Shown piece by piece: positions 47,150 through 58,812 of a DNA stretch of 64,000 bases. Numbering within the stretch: position 1 is the stretch's first letter; every line of letters begins with the position of its first letter. The position numbers were made by a program, and so were the translations under genes. The stretch covers positions 5,321,501-5,385,500 of the forward strand of contig CAMQGK010000001.1 in NCBI GenBank assembly GCA_947000775.1, read 5' to 3'. The notes under the pieces were generated by a model, which was given only the letters and a program-made list of their open reading frames with translations, had not been told where the DNA came from and searched no databases. The DNA comes from Pterois miles. Its lineage: Eukaryota > Chordata > Actinopteri > Perciformes > Scorpaenidae.

Positions 47150-49195
47150 TCGGTAAGGACTGTAAATGTCAGCAGCGGGTGTTTGGATCATTAGGAGACT
47201 CGTTAAAACAACGCCATCCACAGATTTACACTCAAGCTCTACAATTCACACCCACAAACACACAAACACACACAGAGTGTCACTTCACTCTCTTCTCCTT
47301 TATTTTTCTCTGTCGACTCTCATTTTTCTTCCCCACCACTCTCCTCTCTCAAACAGGCACACTTGCCTTTTGAAAGCCTCTCCTGTGCTCTGTACGTCTT
47401 TGATAGTGGCAGTGTTGTCCTGAAGGCAGTGTGTGTGTACTGTAATCCAGCATGTAGTGTGTTCATCCAGCAGCTTCAGTGCTGAACCTCAGTGAAAACA
47501 GCCAGCTGTTATTCAGCTCATCTCAGGAGGGAAGATTTCTGCGTTGTAAAAAGTCTCCCTGCAGTATGTCAGTGGAGAGAAAACTGGCCTACTAATGGAG
47601 GCACCTTGGGTTCCCGTTTTTAAATCCTATATTTACTGAATCTGTTGCATGGGTTGTTTTTGTCAGCCTAAGTCTCACCAGGACCCTTCTTGTCACTATC
47701 TTGTCTGCTTTTTACGTCATCCCAAATGACCCTTCTGGTCAGCCAGACACGTCTCTCTAGTCCACCAGAGTTGTCTGAATTCAGTAATGCAACAAACAGA
47801 GGGATAATGTAGTCCCTTGTTATAATTTTGAAGTGAATTACTCCTTTAAGACAGCAGCAGCTGTAACAGCTATAATCTCCAGTTTGACCCAGCAGGAATG
47901 AGCAGGTCGGTAGTCAGGCTGACAACTTTCTTCTCCTCCTTTGTTTCAGTTGGGAAATGACAAATGCTCTTTAATAAATGCGGCCTTTGCAAACATTGGT
48001 ATAAGAGGTTAATGAGGAGTAATATTGGTCACATATACCCAGCGGCCACTCTTCCACCTGGACACGGTTCTGCTGATCAGTTCAGCTTTTGTTCTCCTGA
48101 AAGTTCAGCATGTTTCTGCTCCTGAAGAGATCCCAGTGTGCATCACAGAAAGGTGATTTTCTGGAGTGTGATGGTGGTGTAATCTTCTGTGCCGCACTCA
48201 CAACCCTTTAATCATCCCATTATGTAAATGAGTAGCGCTCCATGTGTGGGCTTTACGGGAAAATTGGACTGTTCATCACAACTTAAGCGTAAAGTTACTC
48301 CAAGCTGTTTTCTCTTCCTCTGCAGCAACACTTTCTGAGTCTCTGCATGAATGTTCATTTCCCTGGCAACATTATCAAGAAATCTTTTGGCGAGCGTGGG
48401 AAGCGTGCAGGCCAAATAAACTCTGGAGAATGACGAGCCGTTGAACAATGGCTGGTCTATCCTCAGTCCATCAGGCACTTAATCCAGTAGACACTTAAGA
48501 CACTTTGTTGGATAGGAATTAAACATTAAACACAACTCAGAGTCCTGTTTACCAGGGATCAGGCTTATCCTGGACTCCTGTGAGTCAATCAGGATTTACA
48601 GCTAAACATCTATGAAAATGAATTCATATATTAACCTGTAGAGAAATTCACACAATGATCATCTTTAAATTCCTAAAAACACGATACTGTAAATAGTGTA
48701 TTTTAATTTGAATGTGTTCTACTTTGGGTTGTGTCATCTTTCTAAGCACATTATGTATGAGGGAGTTTTTCATTAAGCATTTGCAGAGTTTTACTGTCTA
48801 GACGCAGTATTTTTCCAAGGATAACACACAGTTGAGCACAAGTGGAAAAAGCCTGTTGCTTAGCAAAATGTAAAAAAAAAAAAAAAAGGTTTTCATATCA
48901 GATCGCAGACTGAAGTGAAAGCTTAAATCAGACTCATTTGTGCAACAAAATGTGCCTTTTATTTCAGGACCATGGCCGGGTGTTGAACCTCAGTACTTTT
49001 TTGGTGCTAACATTTTGTCAAGTGCCGAAAGCTGTCACGAATGCCAGGTCAGATTTGTAATCTTGTTTACTTAATTATACTACCACAACCCAGGTTTCAT
49101 ATGGGCAGTATAGGGTTGAAAAATATCAAACACTCTCAGTTATTCATGGCTTCATTATGACTGATAAGAGTTGTTCAGGCTTGGCACGTGCCTGC
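47150..49195. other. intronic, no exon recognised; poly-A run near 48870
   Basis: Mostly unique sequence. An A-rich run of 16 or so lies at 48871-48887. None of the short frames shows a domain. Confidence 0.35.
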
Positions 49196-49199
49196 AAAC

Positions 49200-49310
49200 C
49201 AGGAAATATAAAGAACGGTGGGCCAAACAACACCGGACTCTCGTCCAGGAGACCGGCATTCATGTCCCATGTGAAACCATAATTTTAAACCAAACCGATC
49301 ATTTTTAAAG
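49200..49310 (-). repeat. family B fragment, reverse orientation
   Basis: CCAGGAGACCGGCATTCATG TCCCATGTGAAACC on the + strand is the reverse complement of the GGTTTCACATGGGACA..GGTCTCC marker block of family B. Confidence 0.5.
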
Positions 49311-49489
49311 CCAAAGTAGCTTTATTACCCAAAGCTAAGGAAGTAGTTTCCCGTGAAGACGGAAGATTATCTTTAAAAGACTGTATGTATTTCACAAGCA
49401 GAAATTCTCGCCTGTTGTTGGACTGTCGTAGGAAAACGAACAAAAAAGGAGGAGTAACTTTTTTATAAGATATCATACGAACTGTTGCA

Positions 49490-49890
49490 TGAATATGGTG
49501 AGCTGATACTGATACCAGAATCGGAAAATTCTCCGATCCAGCCTAAAATACTGGATCGGGTATGAGTGAGTGCAATATGTGTACAATATCACGTTATTAT
49601 ATCATTTATCTGCCAGACAGGAACAACAACGACGCGTGTCACTCCATACATTCTACCGGATCGGTACTGCACATGTGCAGCTCTCAACAGAGATGAAGAA
49701 GATGCGAGATGCTCAGTTTCATCATTTCACTCTCTGTTGAGAGTTGCACATGTGCAGTACCGATCTGGCAGGTGGTAGCGGAAAGTGTAACATTAGCCAG
49801 AGCTGCACTAGTATCGGCTCAGTACTCAATATTATACACAAGTTCAGGTATTGGGAAGGTAAAAACAATATCGGAACATCTCTTGACTTG
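49490..49890. mobile_element. probable DNA transposon remnant with long hairpin
   Basis: The segment has TACTGATACCAGAATCGG, ATACTGGATCGGGTATG and AGTATCGGCTCAGTACTC motifs, typical of fish elements rich in ATCGG. Inside, 49658-49693 and 49731-49766 form a 36-bp inverted repeat with 2 mismatches and a 37-nt loop. No coding sequence. Confidence 0.55.
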
Positions 49891-49893
49891 ACA

Positions 49894-50157
49894 GTAGAGC
49901 TGCTTCCTCCTCGCCGATTAGTTGACCAATCGGTTCTTTTGTTCTTTGTCGATTAAGATTTCTTTAGTCGCTTTTTTATGCTTTTTTCGTGCTGAATTAC
50001 TTATTTCCAAGAAACTTATGAGCACATCTCTGGTAAACACAAGTGGTGCTTTTGTGTGAGAAACTCAGTTTTACAGATCTATCGCTTTAATCGATTAGTT
50101 GACAAAATCGTCTTATCGTTTGTCCACTATGAATTTCTTTGGTTGAGGACAGCCATA
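49894..50157 (+). mobile_element. hAT-like MITE, family C
   Basis: 264 bp from TAGAGCTGCTTCCTC to GGTTGAGGACAGCCATA; ends are diverged inverted repeats related to TAGGGCTG. Internal landmarks CGATTAGTTGACCAATCGG, ATCTCTGGTAAACACAAG and TTACAGATCT recur at 58567-58812 and, inverted, at the right window edge. Confidence 0.65.
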
Positions 50158-51135
50158 GAAAGTAACCTGATGTAGATGTACAGTCACTGTATCCGTCATC
50201 TGTAGTCATGGAGTGCAGAATCCTCCCAGAAGTCCTCAGACTGTCAGGTTTGGGTTAAATGTAGGCGAGCTCTCACTGTGTATGGAAAGAATTAGCAGAC
50301 AGCTGTAGATCAGTGGGTCATTGTCAGCCAGGGGCCTTCGTACGAACCTTGTCTGCAGGCCACGGCTATGTATGTATTAATACACCTCATTAATGCCCTT
50401 TGAAACCCTCTCTGCATGTCACCCCATGAATTATGGATGAAAATACAGACCTGTCTGTGTGTTCTCCTCTCACATCTAACCCCGACCACCTTTTAGCTCT
50501 GGGATTTTTTTTTTAAGTCTTTCATGTGTCTTTTCACTTTCACTCCCTTTCAGCACACAGACGTCATATTTGGTGACACTAACACAAACACATTTTAAGC
50601 CTTAAATCTTCTTTTTACTTTTCAAATCTCCATCAGTTTCGGAGCCCTTTGAAGGCTCTGCCCGATTCAGCTTATTGATATCTTTGCAGCACGTACACAC
50701 ACTTCGCAGTGTGTCACACACACACCTGTACATGTCCTCTGGCTGTAGTCCAGGCTGCTCCTCAGTCCGCTGGCTGACAGCAGCGTTGACATACGTTGGG
50801 TTTTTAATTACAAAGCTCCCCTTAAGGAAATTGTTGAGATACTTAACAGATAAGGCAAACATGGAGGGGAACAAAGAGGCTCGTTGTGTCGTATCAGGAG
50901 GACTGCTTTTGGAGGGCGCACAGGGAGGGGGAGTTCGTGGTTTAGTCAGCTAGAGCTGCAGTTCAATATGACAAAATATTTTTGTGCTGTGAAGCGACTG
51001 GTTGATGGTGTTTCATTGAATATCTGTTCCCTTTCTCGCTTTGCTGACATGTGGATTTATGGACACTGTTGATATGATTACATAATTCTGATCATTTAGT
51101 CGTTGTGATGGATTGCAGTTGCAAAAAGCATAAAC

Positions 51136-51138
<3 letters not shown>
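50158..51138. other. intronic, nothing recognised
   Basis: Unique sequence with short opposing frames at 50602-50953. Confidence 0.35.

Positions 51139-51176
<38 letters not shown>
51139..51176. repeat. (TA)19 microsatellite
   Basis: A TA run flanked by the direct repeat TAAACATGTATA on both sides. A short (GA)n is at 51296-51311. Confidence 0.95.
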
Positions 51177-51179
<3 letters not shown>

Positions 51180-51690
51180 ATGTATACGTGTGTGTCCCTG
51201 CTTTGTGCCATCCCCATTAGAAGTGTGTTTTGTTGCTGGCAGAGGCAAACAGATGGTAGTTTGTGTGCCGAGCTGTAAGGAGTCAAACACAAAGGGAGAG
51301 AGAGAGAGAGAGGCGATCCAGGCTTGATCTGTCTCACCCATCACTCAGCCCCTTGACTCCCCCTCTAATCCACAAATGGCTCTTCATCCACACACACAAA
51401 CACAGTTACTGGTGTTACTTTACTCGTATTTGCTCAACTCTTATTCTGTTTCAGCTCCTCCTCAAGCTATTAGTGCCGCATGAAAAAACACCATTTATTT
51501 AAGTGAGACCACATACTGTAGGTCGGCAAAAGATCACTCTGTGCATCTGATCACCTTTCAAACTCATAGAAAACTGGACTTCGTTGCTCTTATCCCATCG
51601 CCTCACCTGCTTTAAACTACCTGTCGTATGAAGGGTTGCTGTTAATATGAGTAGATTCCCTCCAATCACCAGCTCTCTTTGATGCATATA
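51177..51690. other. intronic, nothing recognised
   Basis: Unique sequence apart from the small GA run. Confidence 0.35.
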
Positions 51691-51935
51691 CAGCGCTGTG
51701 ACAAAGTGTTTGCCCCCTTCCTGACTTTGTTTCTCATCTCTTCTTGAATTTCTTTATATCGCGACATGATGTGTTGCTTTTTGAGATCTTTTAGCCTGCT
51801 TAACTTTGTCAGACAGGTTTGATTTAAGTGATTTCTTGATTCAACGATGTGTGACAGTAATCAGTACGTGTGGCTTGTGAAATTGAACTCAACTTTACAA
51901 AAAAATGTGGTTGTTCACAGAACTTTTCTTAACTT
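51691..51935 (+). mobile_element. Tc1/mariner-like non-autonomous element, 3'-truncated
   Basis: After a TA (51689-51690) it begins CAGCGCTGTGACAAAGTGTT TGCCCCCTTC, then TTCTTGATTCAACGATGTGT and GTGAAATTGAACTCAACTTT. This is the order of a widespread fish element that normally ends in a matching inverted repeat. Here the right end is missing. Confidence 0.55.
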
Positions 51936-51976
51936 ACATGCGTACTTACATAGTCGCTACACGTCTCTCACACATA

Positions 51977-52352
51977 CGGTCCCCTCCAAAACTATTATTA
52001 TTACAAATATTTATTTCTGCTCAACACTGGAAACATTTGGGTTTGACATCAAAATATGAATATGAAACAAGAGATCAGTATTTCTGCTTCTATTTCCAGG
52101 TATTTACATCTAGATCTGTTACACAACTTAGAAAATCGCACCTTTTGTAACAGAACCCCAAATTTTTAGGTGAGCCAAAGTATAAGACCAGATAGACTTA
52201 AAATAGATTAAAGTGAATAATACTTAATATTTAGTTGTAAATCCTTTGCTTGCAGTAACTGCGTCAAGCCCACTGACCAAAGTCACCAAACTTTAGTTTT
52301 CTTCTTTTTTTGTGAAATGGCCTCACTGTCACCGTAGCTTTGGACGGGCCTG
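51977..52352 (+). mobile_element. Tc1/mariner-like non-autonomous element
   Basis: A 376-bp element with left end CGGTCCCCTCCAAAACT and right end AGCTTTGGACGGGCCTG, diverged inverted repeats of each other, and a TA dinucleotide on each side (51975-51976, 52353-52354). Internal text ACATTTGGGTTTGACATCAA and TTTCCAGGTATTTACATCTA is common in fish Tc1-like copies. No transposase. Confidence 0.7.
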
Positions 52353-52362
52353 TATACAGTAT

Positions 52363-52445
52363 AGGGCTGCAACTAACAGTTATTTTCATTGTTGATTAAT
52401 TTGCTGATTATTTTCATGATCAATCGATTAGTTGTTTGGTCCGTA
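52363..52445 (+). mobile_element. end fragment of a hAT-like MITE
   Basis: TAGGGCTGCAACTAACAGTT, CATTGTTGATTAATTTGCTG and AATCGATTAGTTGTTTGGTC form a very common fish transposon end. It begins 8 bp after the TA that closes the preceding element. Confidence 0.6.
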
Positions 52446-52616
52446 ACATGCCCGCACATAATATACTGTATAGTGTTGTAGACAACCATTCACATTCAAA
52501 CTTAAGTGACCTCAAGTGATCAATATATTGTGACGCATTTGACATTATAAACATTAATATACTGTAAACTCATCCACACCTCCCGCTGTCTCTGTCTCTG
52601 CCGCTGTCTCCAGTTT

Positions 52617-52780
52617 AATTCAAAGGCTTTATTGGCAGGACACTATGGATCAAACAAGTTGTCAAAGCAAAGTCACATATAAACAATGGAATATACAGTA
52701 AACAGTGGAGAATAAAATGAAATAAAATAAAACAACCACAACAATAATAATAATATAAAATATAAATAAATGTCTTACAT
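52617..52780 (-). mobile_element. LINE or SINE 3' end, reverse orientation
   Basis: AATTCAAAGGCTTTATTGGC AGGACA on the + strand is the reverse complement of a teleost 3' end of the form TGCCAATAAAGCCTTTGAATT. The body is A-rich. Similar in design to 21640-21840. Confidence 0.5.
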
Positions 52781-53266
52781 TGAAATATTTCTTGCTTTTT
52801 GACATGCAGTAACATCATATTGTTTTGGGTTTGAGTTAGTTTGTCTGTTTGGAGGTTAGAAAGTGAATTTGAGGACAAATTCTTCACTAATTTATTTTTA
52901 TTTTTGGGGCGACTTGTAAGAAAATGAACTTTTATGTTCCACAGTGGAGACTGAGTCTCTTTTCTCTTTCTAACCATTCTCTCTGATGGGGCCAGTTTCA
53001 ATGGGCAGTTTATGGTCACTAACTCGTCTATTTGTAGTCAGGGTTTGTCTTTTTATAGGATGTTTTATTTGGGTTAAATATTGGGCTAATTGAAATTCTC
53101 CGTCTGCCTCTGTCTCTCTCTGACCGCTAACCAGAAGCAGAGCTGTCCTGTCTGGCTCTGCTACACCCCATTTACATTTCTGTGAATGGAAACAGAGAGC
53201 CAACAGACAGCGTTGTGAGGGGAGAGAGCCAGCCAGTGTGTATGTGCTTACCTCCATGCTTGTCAT

Positions 53267-53302
<36 letters not shown>

Positions 53303-53479
53303 TCTTTCATCTTCTTCCTCCCTCTGTCTTCCTCTTTCTCTCTCTCCTCTTCCTTTTCTTTCGTGGTCACACTGCACATCTGCTCTCTCGGTCCCGTCAT
53401 CCTTCATCCCTCCTCTTCTTCTTTGTGTCTGCCAGGACAAATCCAATTTAGCTTGATTGGCTTGACCATAATAAAGGAG
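52781..53479. other. intronic; (GT)n at 53271-53302
   Basis: A GT tract of about 16 units, then a C/T-rich segment to 53440. Long frames on both strands here are low-complexity. No exon recognised. Confidence 0.4.
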
Positions 53480-54156
53480 TAGTGTTGCATATCGGCAAGA
53501 ATCTGACGATACGATACACAGGGGTAACGATCAGTATATTGCGATACTGTAACCAAGGCGATATATTGCGATTTTTTTCAAATCTAATAGTAAGAAAACT
53601 GGTATAAAGACACAATTCATCATCATCACACATGCATACAGTTGGACTTATTGGAGTCTCAACTTTACAGTCATGCCTAGTTTAAGTGGTTCAATACTGT
53701 ATGAAGACATATTCAAGCACACCATGTTAGAATAGGAGAAAATACATTTATACTGATCAAAACTGCATGTGAGCATCATAAAATGAGCATGTCTGTAAAG
53801 GGGAGGCTAGTAGGTACCCATACAACCCATTTTCATTCATATACCTGTATGTTGAGGTCAGAGGTCAATGGACCCCTTTGAAAATGGCCATGCATGTTTT
53901 CCTTCGCCAAAATTTAGCATAAAATTTATCATCTTTCACAACAAGCTAGTATGACATGGTTGGTACCAGTGGGTTCCCTAGATCTAGTTTCATACGATGC
54001 CAGGATCGTCACTCAGCCTACTACAACCTCGGAAAGACAGAGTAGTGGCCGGGTCAGCTGGTGGGCTGTTGGAATTTTAACAGGTTGATTAAAAACCAAT
54101 ACTTTGGATACAGTATCGTCAAGCATCTCGTCTATCGATATTTTCCTACACCGCTA
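53480..54156 (+). mobile_element. hAT-like element with a family A internal body
   Basis: Ends: TAGTGTTGCATATCGGCAAG, with CGATACGATACAC following, and TATCGATATTTTCCTACACC GCTA; these are short diverged inverted repeats (TAGTGTTG / TAGCGGTG). The ends differ from family A, but 53765-54005 closely follows the family A interior (GAGCATGTCTGTAAAGGGGA, TGAGGTCAGAGGTCAATGG, AACAAGCTAGTATGACATGG TTGGTACCA). No matching target duplication was seen. Confidence 0.65.
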
Positions 54157-57100
54157 CAGTATAGGACCAGGATTACACTGTGAGTCTAATAATCTCCGCC
54201 TCATTTTCTTTCTCTCTCTCAGCTGGTTGATCCATCATCTTTGCTCCGCCGCCGCTTTGTTCAAAAAAGGTCCAGGGTTTCTTCTCACATGCACTTCTGT
54301 TTAAAGCCCCCCCACATCCAGGGCAGCTGACACATCTAATATAGAAACCAAACTCGGCTTCCATCCCTCCCACGTCCCCTCCTCACCCCTCTCTCCCCTT
54401 ATGCTATTTTGCCAGGAGAGCTAAAATAATAAACCCTGGTACCGTCTGCACGGCGTAATGGAAGGCTTTTTCTCCCTGGAAAGAAGGGAAAGAGAAACTC
54501 TGGTGTTGTGCTGGCTAACGGCACAGCAGTGACAGTCAAGCTGACTCCAGTTTTGGTTTTTTAAAATAACCCAGGTCAGAGATTGTTTCAAAATTCCCAT
54601 GAAATGTTATTTTTGAGTGTGGTGTATCTGGTGATTGAGTGCATTTTTTCCTCATGTGACAACTTTCTCCTCATCGCTGGTGCAGCGAACGTACACTGGT
54701 TTATCTGCTGTGTTTCACTGCAAAAGGCAGAATCCGAAAACACTCAATTATTTTTAACTGTGTAATAGCTGGGGTTCCCTTTTTGTTTATCCAGTGTGTC
54801 TGGTCATTTTAAGCATAACTCGGTTGCAGACTTGTTCAAGGATCGTGATCTGATCCTTGACATTTATCGATCTCGATTGCTGACATGGAGAAGTTGCAAC
54901 AACACAGTAGTTTCTGACGCCTTGCTGATACAGTGGCCTCTAACTGACAGAAGACAGCGCAGATACATCCGATAAAGAAGTAATATACAGCAAAGCTAAA
55001 TCGTGGAAGGAATAACTCAGACTTCTTAGTTTCTGTTGGCCAAAATGTTTTGCAGTGCATTTTTCTTATGAGTACTTATACAATATAACTGTACTGTCTC
55101 TGGTTCGATTCCAGTTGGGTACCTTTTCTCGCTACTCTCTCTCTATCTTCCCTTGTTTCATGTCCACCTCTATAATATCTATTGTCTAAAGGCACTCACA
55201 TGAGCCAATTTAGTCCGTTCTAATCCAACTCTGGGGCAGTTTTTAACGCAGTAATTGTACTCTTGTGGGGACCAAGATAATCCGAGGCTGCTTACAAGAT
55301 GTGGTCTCAGACCGTTTAACCTACTGCATTTCAATTGCAGTGAGAGCATAATCCAAGCCAATTGCAGGAAGTGAACCAAAATGCAGGACATCAAATCAAA
55401 CTATTGTTGACAACCTGGAGCCTTAACTGGAAGCATTCGTTCTGAACACTTTCCAAATGTGTTTGGTAGGATCACCAAAGCAGGATTACTGCTAGTATCA
55501 CCAAACTACTCCATGCTGCGTGGCTGGTGGATCCGCACTATCACCACACCGGCGTACGTAATGTAGGCGGAGTCTGCACACCATTTAAAATGTGTATCAG
55601 CCAGGGTAAATCTTGATGACAGGCAACAAAGCAATCTGAAACTGATAAGTGAAGTTGCTACTTAACATACAGCAGAGCAGTCAGCAGGTGATTGAGTCAT
55701 TTTGGCTCTGTGGCATCGTTATCTTGTCAACAATTAGTGACACAATAAACCTTGATCGCTCTGTCAGATCTATTCTTTGTTTAAAGCGACGCCTCCTCCC
55801 GCTGGCAAATGGTTTCCCCTCCACCGCTCATCGTCACTTCCACACCGTGTCTTCTCGACGCTTGTTAATTTCTGTGTTAACATTTAGAAAAATATATGTG
55901 AGTACATTTCTGCCCCTGCTCCTTCGTACACGCCTCTCATTGTTATCTGTACACTGTGAAACTGAATCAGACTAATATATAAATATTCAGACTAACCAAA
56001 TGGACCATGGGTTGTGAAAGTGCCTTAAAAAAGGCAAAAATGGTCTATGAAAAATAATCTATAAAAGATGCACTAATCAAGATCAGTTGCTGATGTGAAT
56101 TATTGATAGTTTCACCCTCAGTGCCAGGAATCACTTTGGTTCAGTGTCATATTGATATTCCAGTTCAATCACAGCCGACACCGTCGGCCGGTGAGTTGCT
56201 TCTCTGGAGCCACTGGAAGTCAGGTGTGAGCTCTTTGCTCAGTGGCACGTTGGCGCTGGCTGAATAGGAAAGCAATTGAACATTTTCATGTGTGAAGCAC
56301 TATACTGCTGCATTGTCCTCCGTAGGAACCTCCACTGACTCTGTGATGAATGGCAAAGCAGGTCCGTAGGCCATAGTGAGGCGCATACAGGCGCAGTCAC
56401 CCTAGTTACTGAAGTGGTTACCATAGATACATAGGTCGGGCTGTCTGGGTACCTGCAGGGCTAACTAGTTAGCTATGCTGATTTTGTACACGTTTACCAT
56501 TGCAATGTGAATCAAAAACTGGAAAGCAGATGTTTTTCTGGCTATGTATAAAGTCTCAGTTGGTTGACAGTAACCCTGGAACCAGAGAACTATTGTACGG
56601 TGTCCAGGCTGTGTTAGTATACTGTAGATGTCTGGTATAGATGTCTCAGGACAACTGTGCTCCAGTTGTTCTTTCTCCCAAACAGAGGCTCCTCTCTGTG
56701 GCCTGTTTGGGCTGTAAGTGGAGGCCGGTCCTGGAGGGAAGCAGGAGGGAGGGATGATGGGATTAGAGGCTTTCCTGCTCTCGTCCTGCTCTCATAAGCA
56801 AACACACTTAACACACCAGAGTTTTACTGTGTTCAGATGGAGACCCACGGGAGGCGATATGCTGAAAATAGTCAATCTGTGGTTTTTCCTCATCAGCGTG
56901 TTTGATAGTTAAACTGTAAAAACTGATTAGAAAGAGATGAAGAGTAAAAAGGAAGAAGATAGAAGAGGAGCTTGGTGGATGGTTGTTCAGTAGCAGCTCA
57001 GGAAGTTTTTACTGGTGATCAGAAGCACATGGCAGCAGAGACCAGCAGCAGGTTTCACCACGAAGGAAGGACGGACCCACTGAGTCCCACCGCACTAATA

Positions 57101-58380
57101 AACAGCATCGTAAACAGAGCCGTAAACGCTTTTATGTCCTGTTGACTTCAACCCTGGTACTCCCCCCTCCCATGCATCCACCTTTACACCCTCATCAGAT
57201 CAACCTGTTACATGCTGCAAGTTAAAAGTTGAGCTTGGTTTTGGAAAACTTTGGAACTTTGGAAAAATTTACACAGTGGGATTTATAAGAGATTTCTACT
57301 AATACTAAGGTCATATTAAGGAGTCCACATCCCCTCAAATATCTGTAAAATGTCCTAATTATTTGGATTTCTTACATTTCATTTATTCAGTCACCTATTC
57401 AAGTATATGTTGTATGTTTTTCTTTTTCCACAAAGGTCCAAATAGTGTTTCAGAGCCTTCTTCTTCTTGTCTTTATTGTTGGGTTTGAATCATTTTTCAA
57501 ATTCTGGTGGGAAAATAAGCGAGTTTTAATTGTTAATTCTCTCTACAGTCCCCCAAAACTCCCATAATAAAACATGACTATGACTTCAGGGTCCATACAC
57601 ACTACATGGGTTTTACACAGATCATGTGGGCAGTAACGGACTGGACGTCCTACTTGCTGCTACGTGTTTCTGCTGCTGGTTGCGTGTATTCAAAGTGAGG
57701 ACAACGTGTAGAACGTAGAGGAAAAGCTCTGCATCGTAATGATTGGCGGATTAATTAACAACGTCCAGATGCTGGTTTTTACTTTCAGTTCAAAGCTTCT
57801 GTTATTTGTTACCATTGTTAACTTATTTGAAGCACAAGGTCAGCGTGAGAGGAATTACTGCTGTGTACGTTCGCATCGATGCCTCGACGCAGAACAATCC
57901 AGGCTTCAGTCGTCTTTTATATCTGTGTGTAGGTGTGTGTGTGTTCAAGTGCCTTTACACTGATCACACTCCATAACTCTGATGTCTTTGTCACCTCTCA
58001 CACATACGCACACTATCACCATCCCACCCACCACCAGAGACATTTGTAGGGGCAGGTCATCCCGGCTGGGGAGTATCAAACGTTGTGTAGTGTGTGTGGA
58101 TGGGGGTGCACTTGCCAGAGGTCAGGGCAGGGGTCGGGGTCAGTGGAGGTCAGAGTTTAATGTTTCAATCAGATGTCTCATGGTGCTGCTGTATCAGTGT
58201 GCTCAGAGACGGTTTCCATCAGCTGTTTCTTGTCTTTGGGGTTTTGAAAGACATATTCAGAGTTTGAACTCTGCTTTTTATTATTGATTCATATTCTTTG
58301 GAGTTTAACCTCTGGATATGCCCTAAAAGTATTCAACCTCCAGATGTTTAACTATTTGTGCAACTAGCGTTTGGTGATAT
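54157..58380. other. intronic, no exon recognised
   Basis: About 4.2 kb of mostly unique sequence. Frames up to 108 codons (55649-55975) lack domains. I found no clear repeat and no convincing acceptor-exon-donor combination. A C/T-rich stretch occurs at 54360-54410. Confidence 0.35.
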
Positions 58381-58402
58381 TACTAGCGATGGCACAAGAA
58401 CC

Positions 58403-58440
58403 GATGCTTTGATTGGTAGTTGATGCTTTGATTGGTAGTT
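58403..58440 (+). repeat. 19-bp tandem duplication
   Basis: GATGCTTTGATTGGTAGTT occurs twice in direct tandem, in a segment (58370-58560) that may itself be a decayed DNA transposon. Confidence 0.9.
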
Positions 58441-58566
58441 GATGCCAAAACTCTGAAAACGTGAAAGTATGCGTTTTTCTACAGTACCACAAATACCATA
58501 AGTAATGGGGATCAGGACTCGAGACTTGCGCCATCCCGTCATCCCCAGGACGATAGAATATGTCTC

Positions 58567-58812
58567 AGGCTGTCCCCTAAGCTGTTTGCCAACTAATCTG
58601 TTGTTTTGGTCTTAGTTGTCTAAGATTTCTTTATTTGATTAGTCGTGTTTGTAAAGCTTTTTTCAAACTAGTGAGCCCATCTCTGGTAAACACAAGATTT
58701 AAAGTGGTGTTTGTGTGTTTCTTTGTGGACAATCTCAGTGTTACAGATCTGTCAGTTGTGACTAGAGTTAGTTGACAAAGAATTTCTTTGGTCAAAGGAC
58801 GACCCTAAACAT
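58567..58812 (+). mobile_element. hAT-like MITE, family C, second copy
   Basis: AACTAATCTGTTGTTTTGGT, CCCATCTCTGGTAAACACAA and GTTACAGATCTGTC match the 49894 copy in order; ends near CAGGCTGTCCC and GGACGACCCTA. Confidence 0.6.

Noticed and set aside
52970..53446. 158-codon minus-strand frame
   Set aside because: It passes through a (GT)n tract and a C/T-rich segment and shows no domain or splice context.
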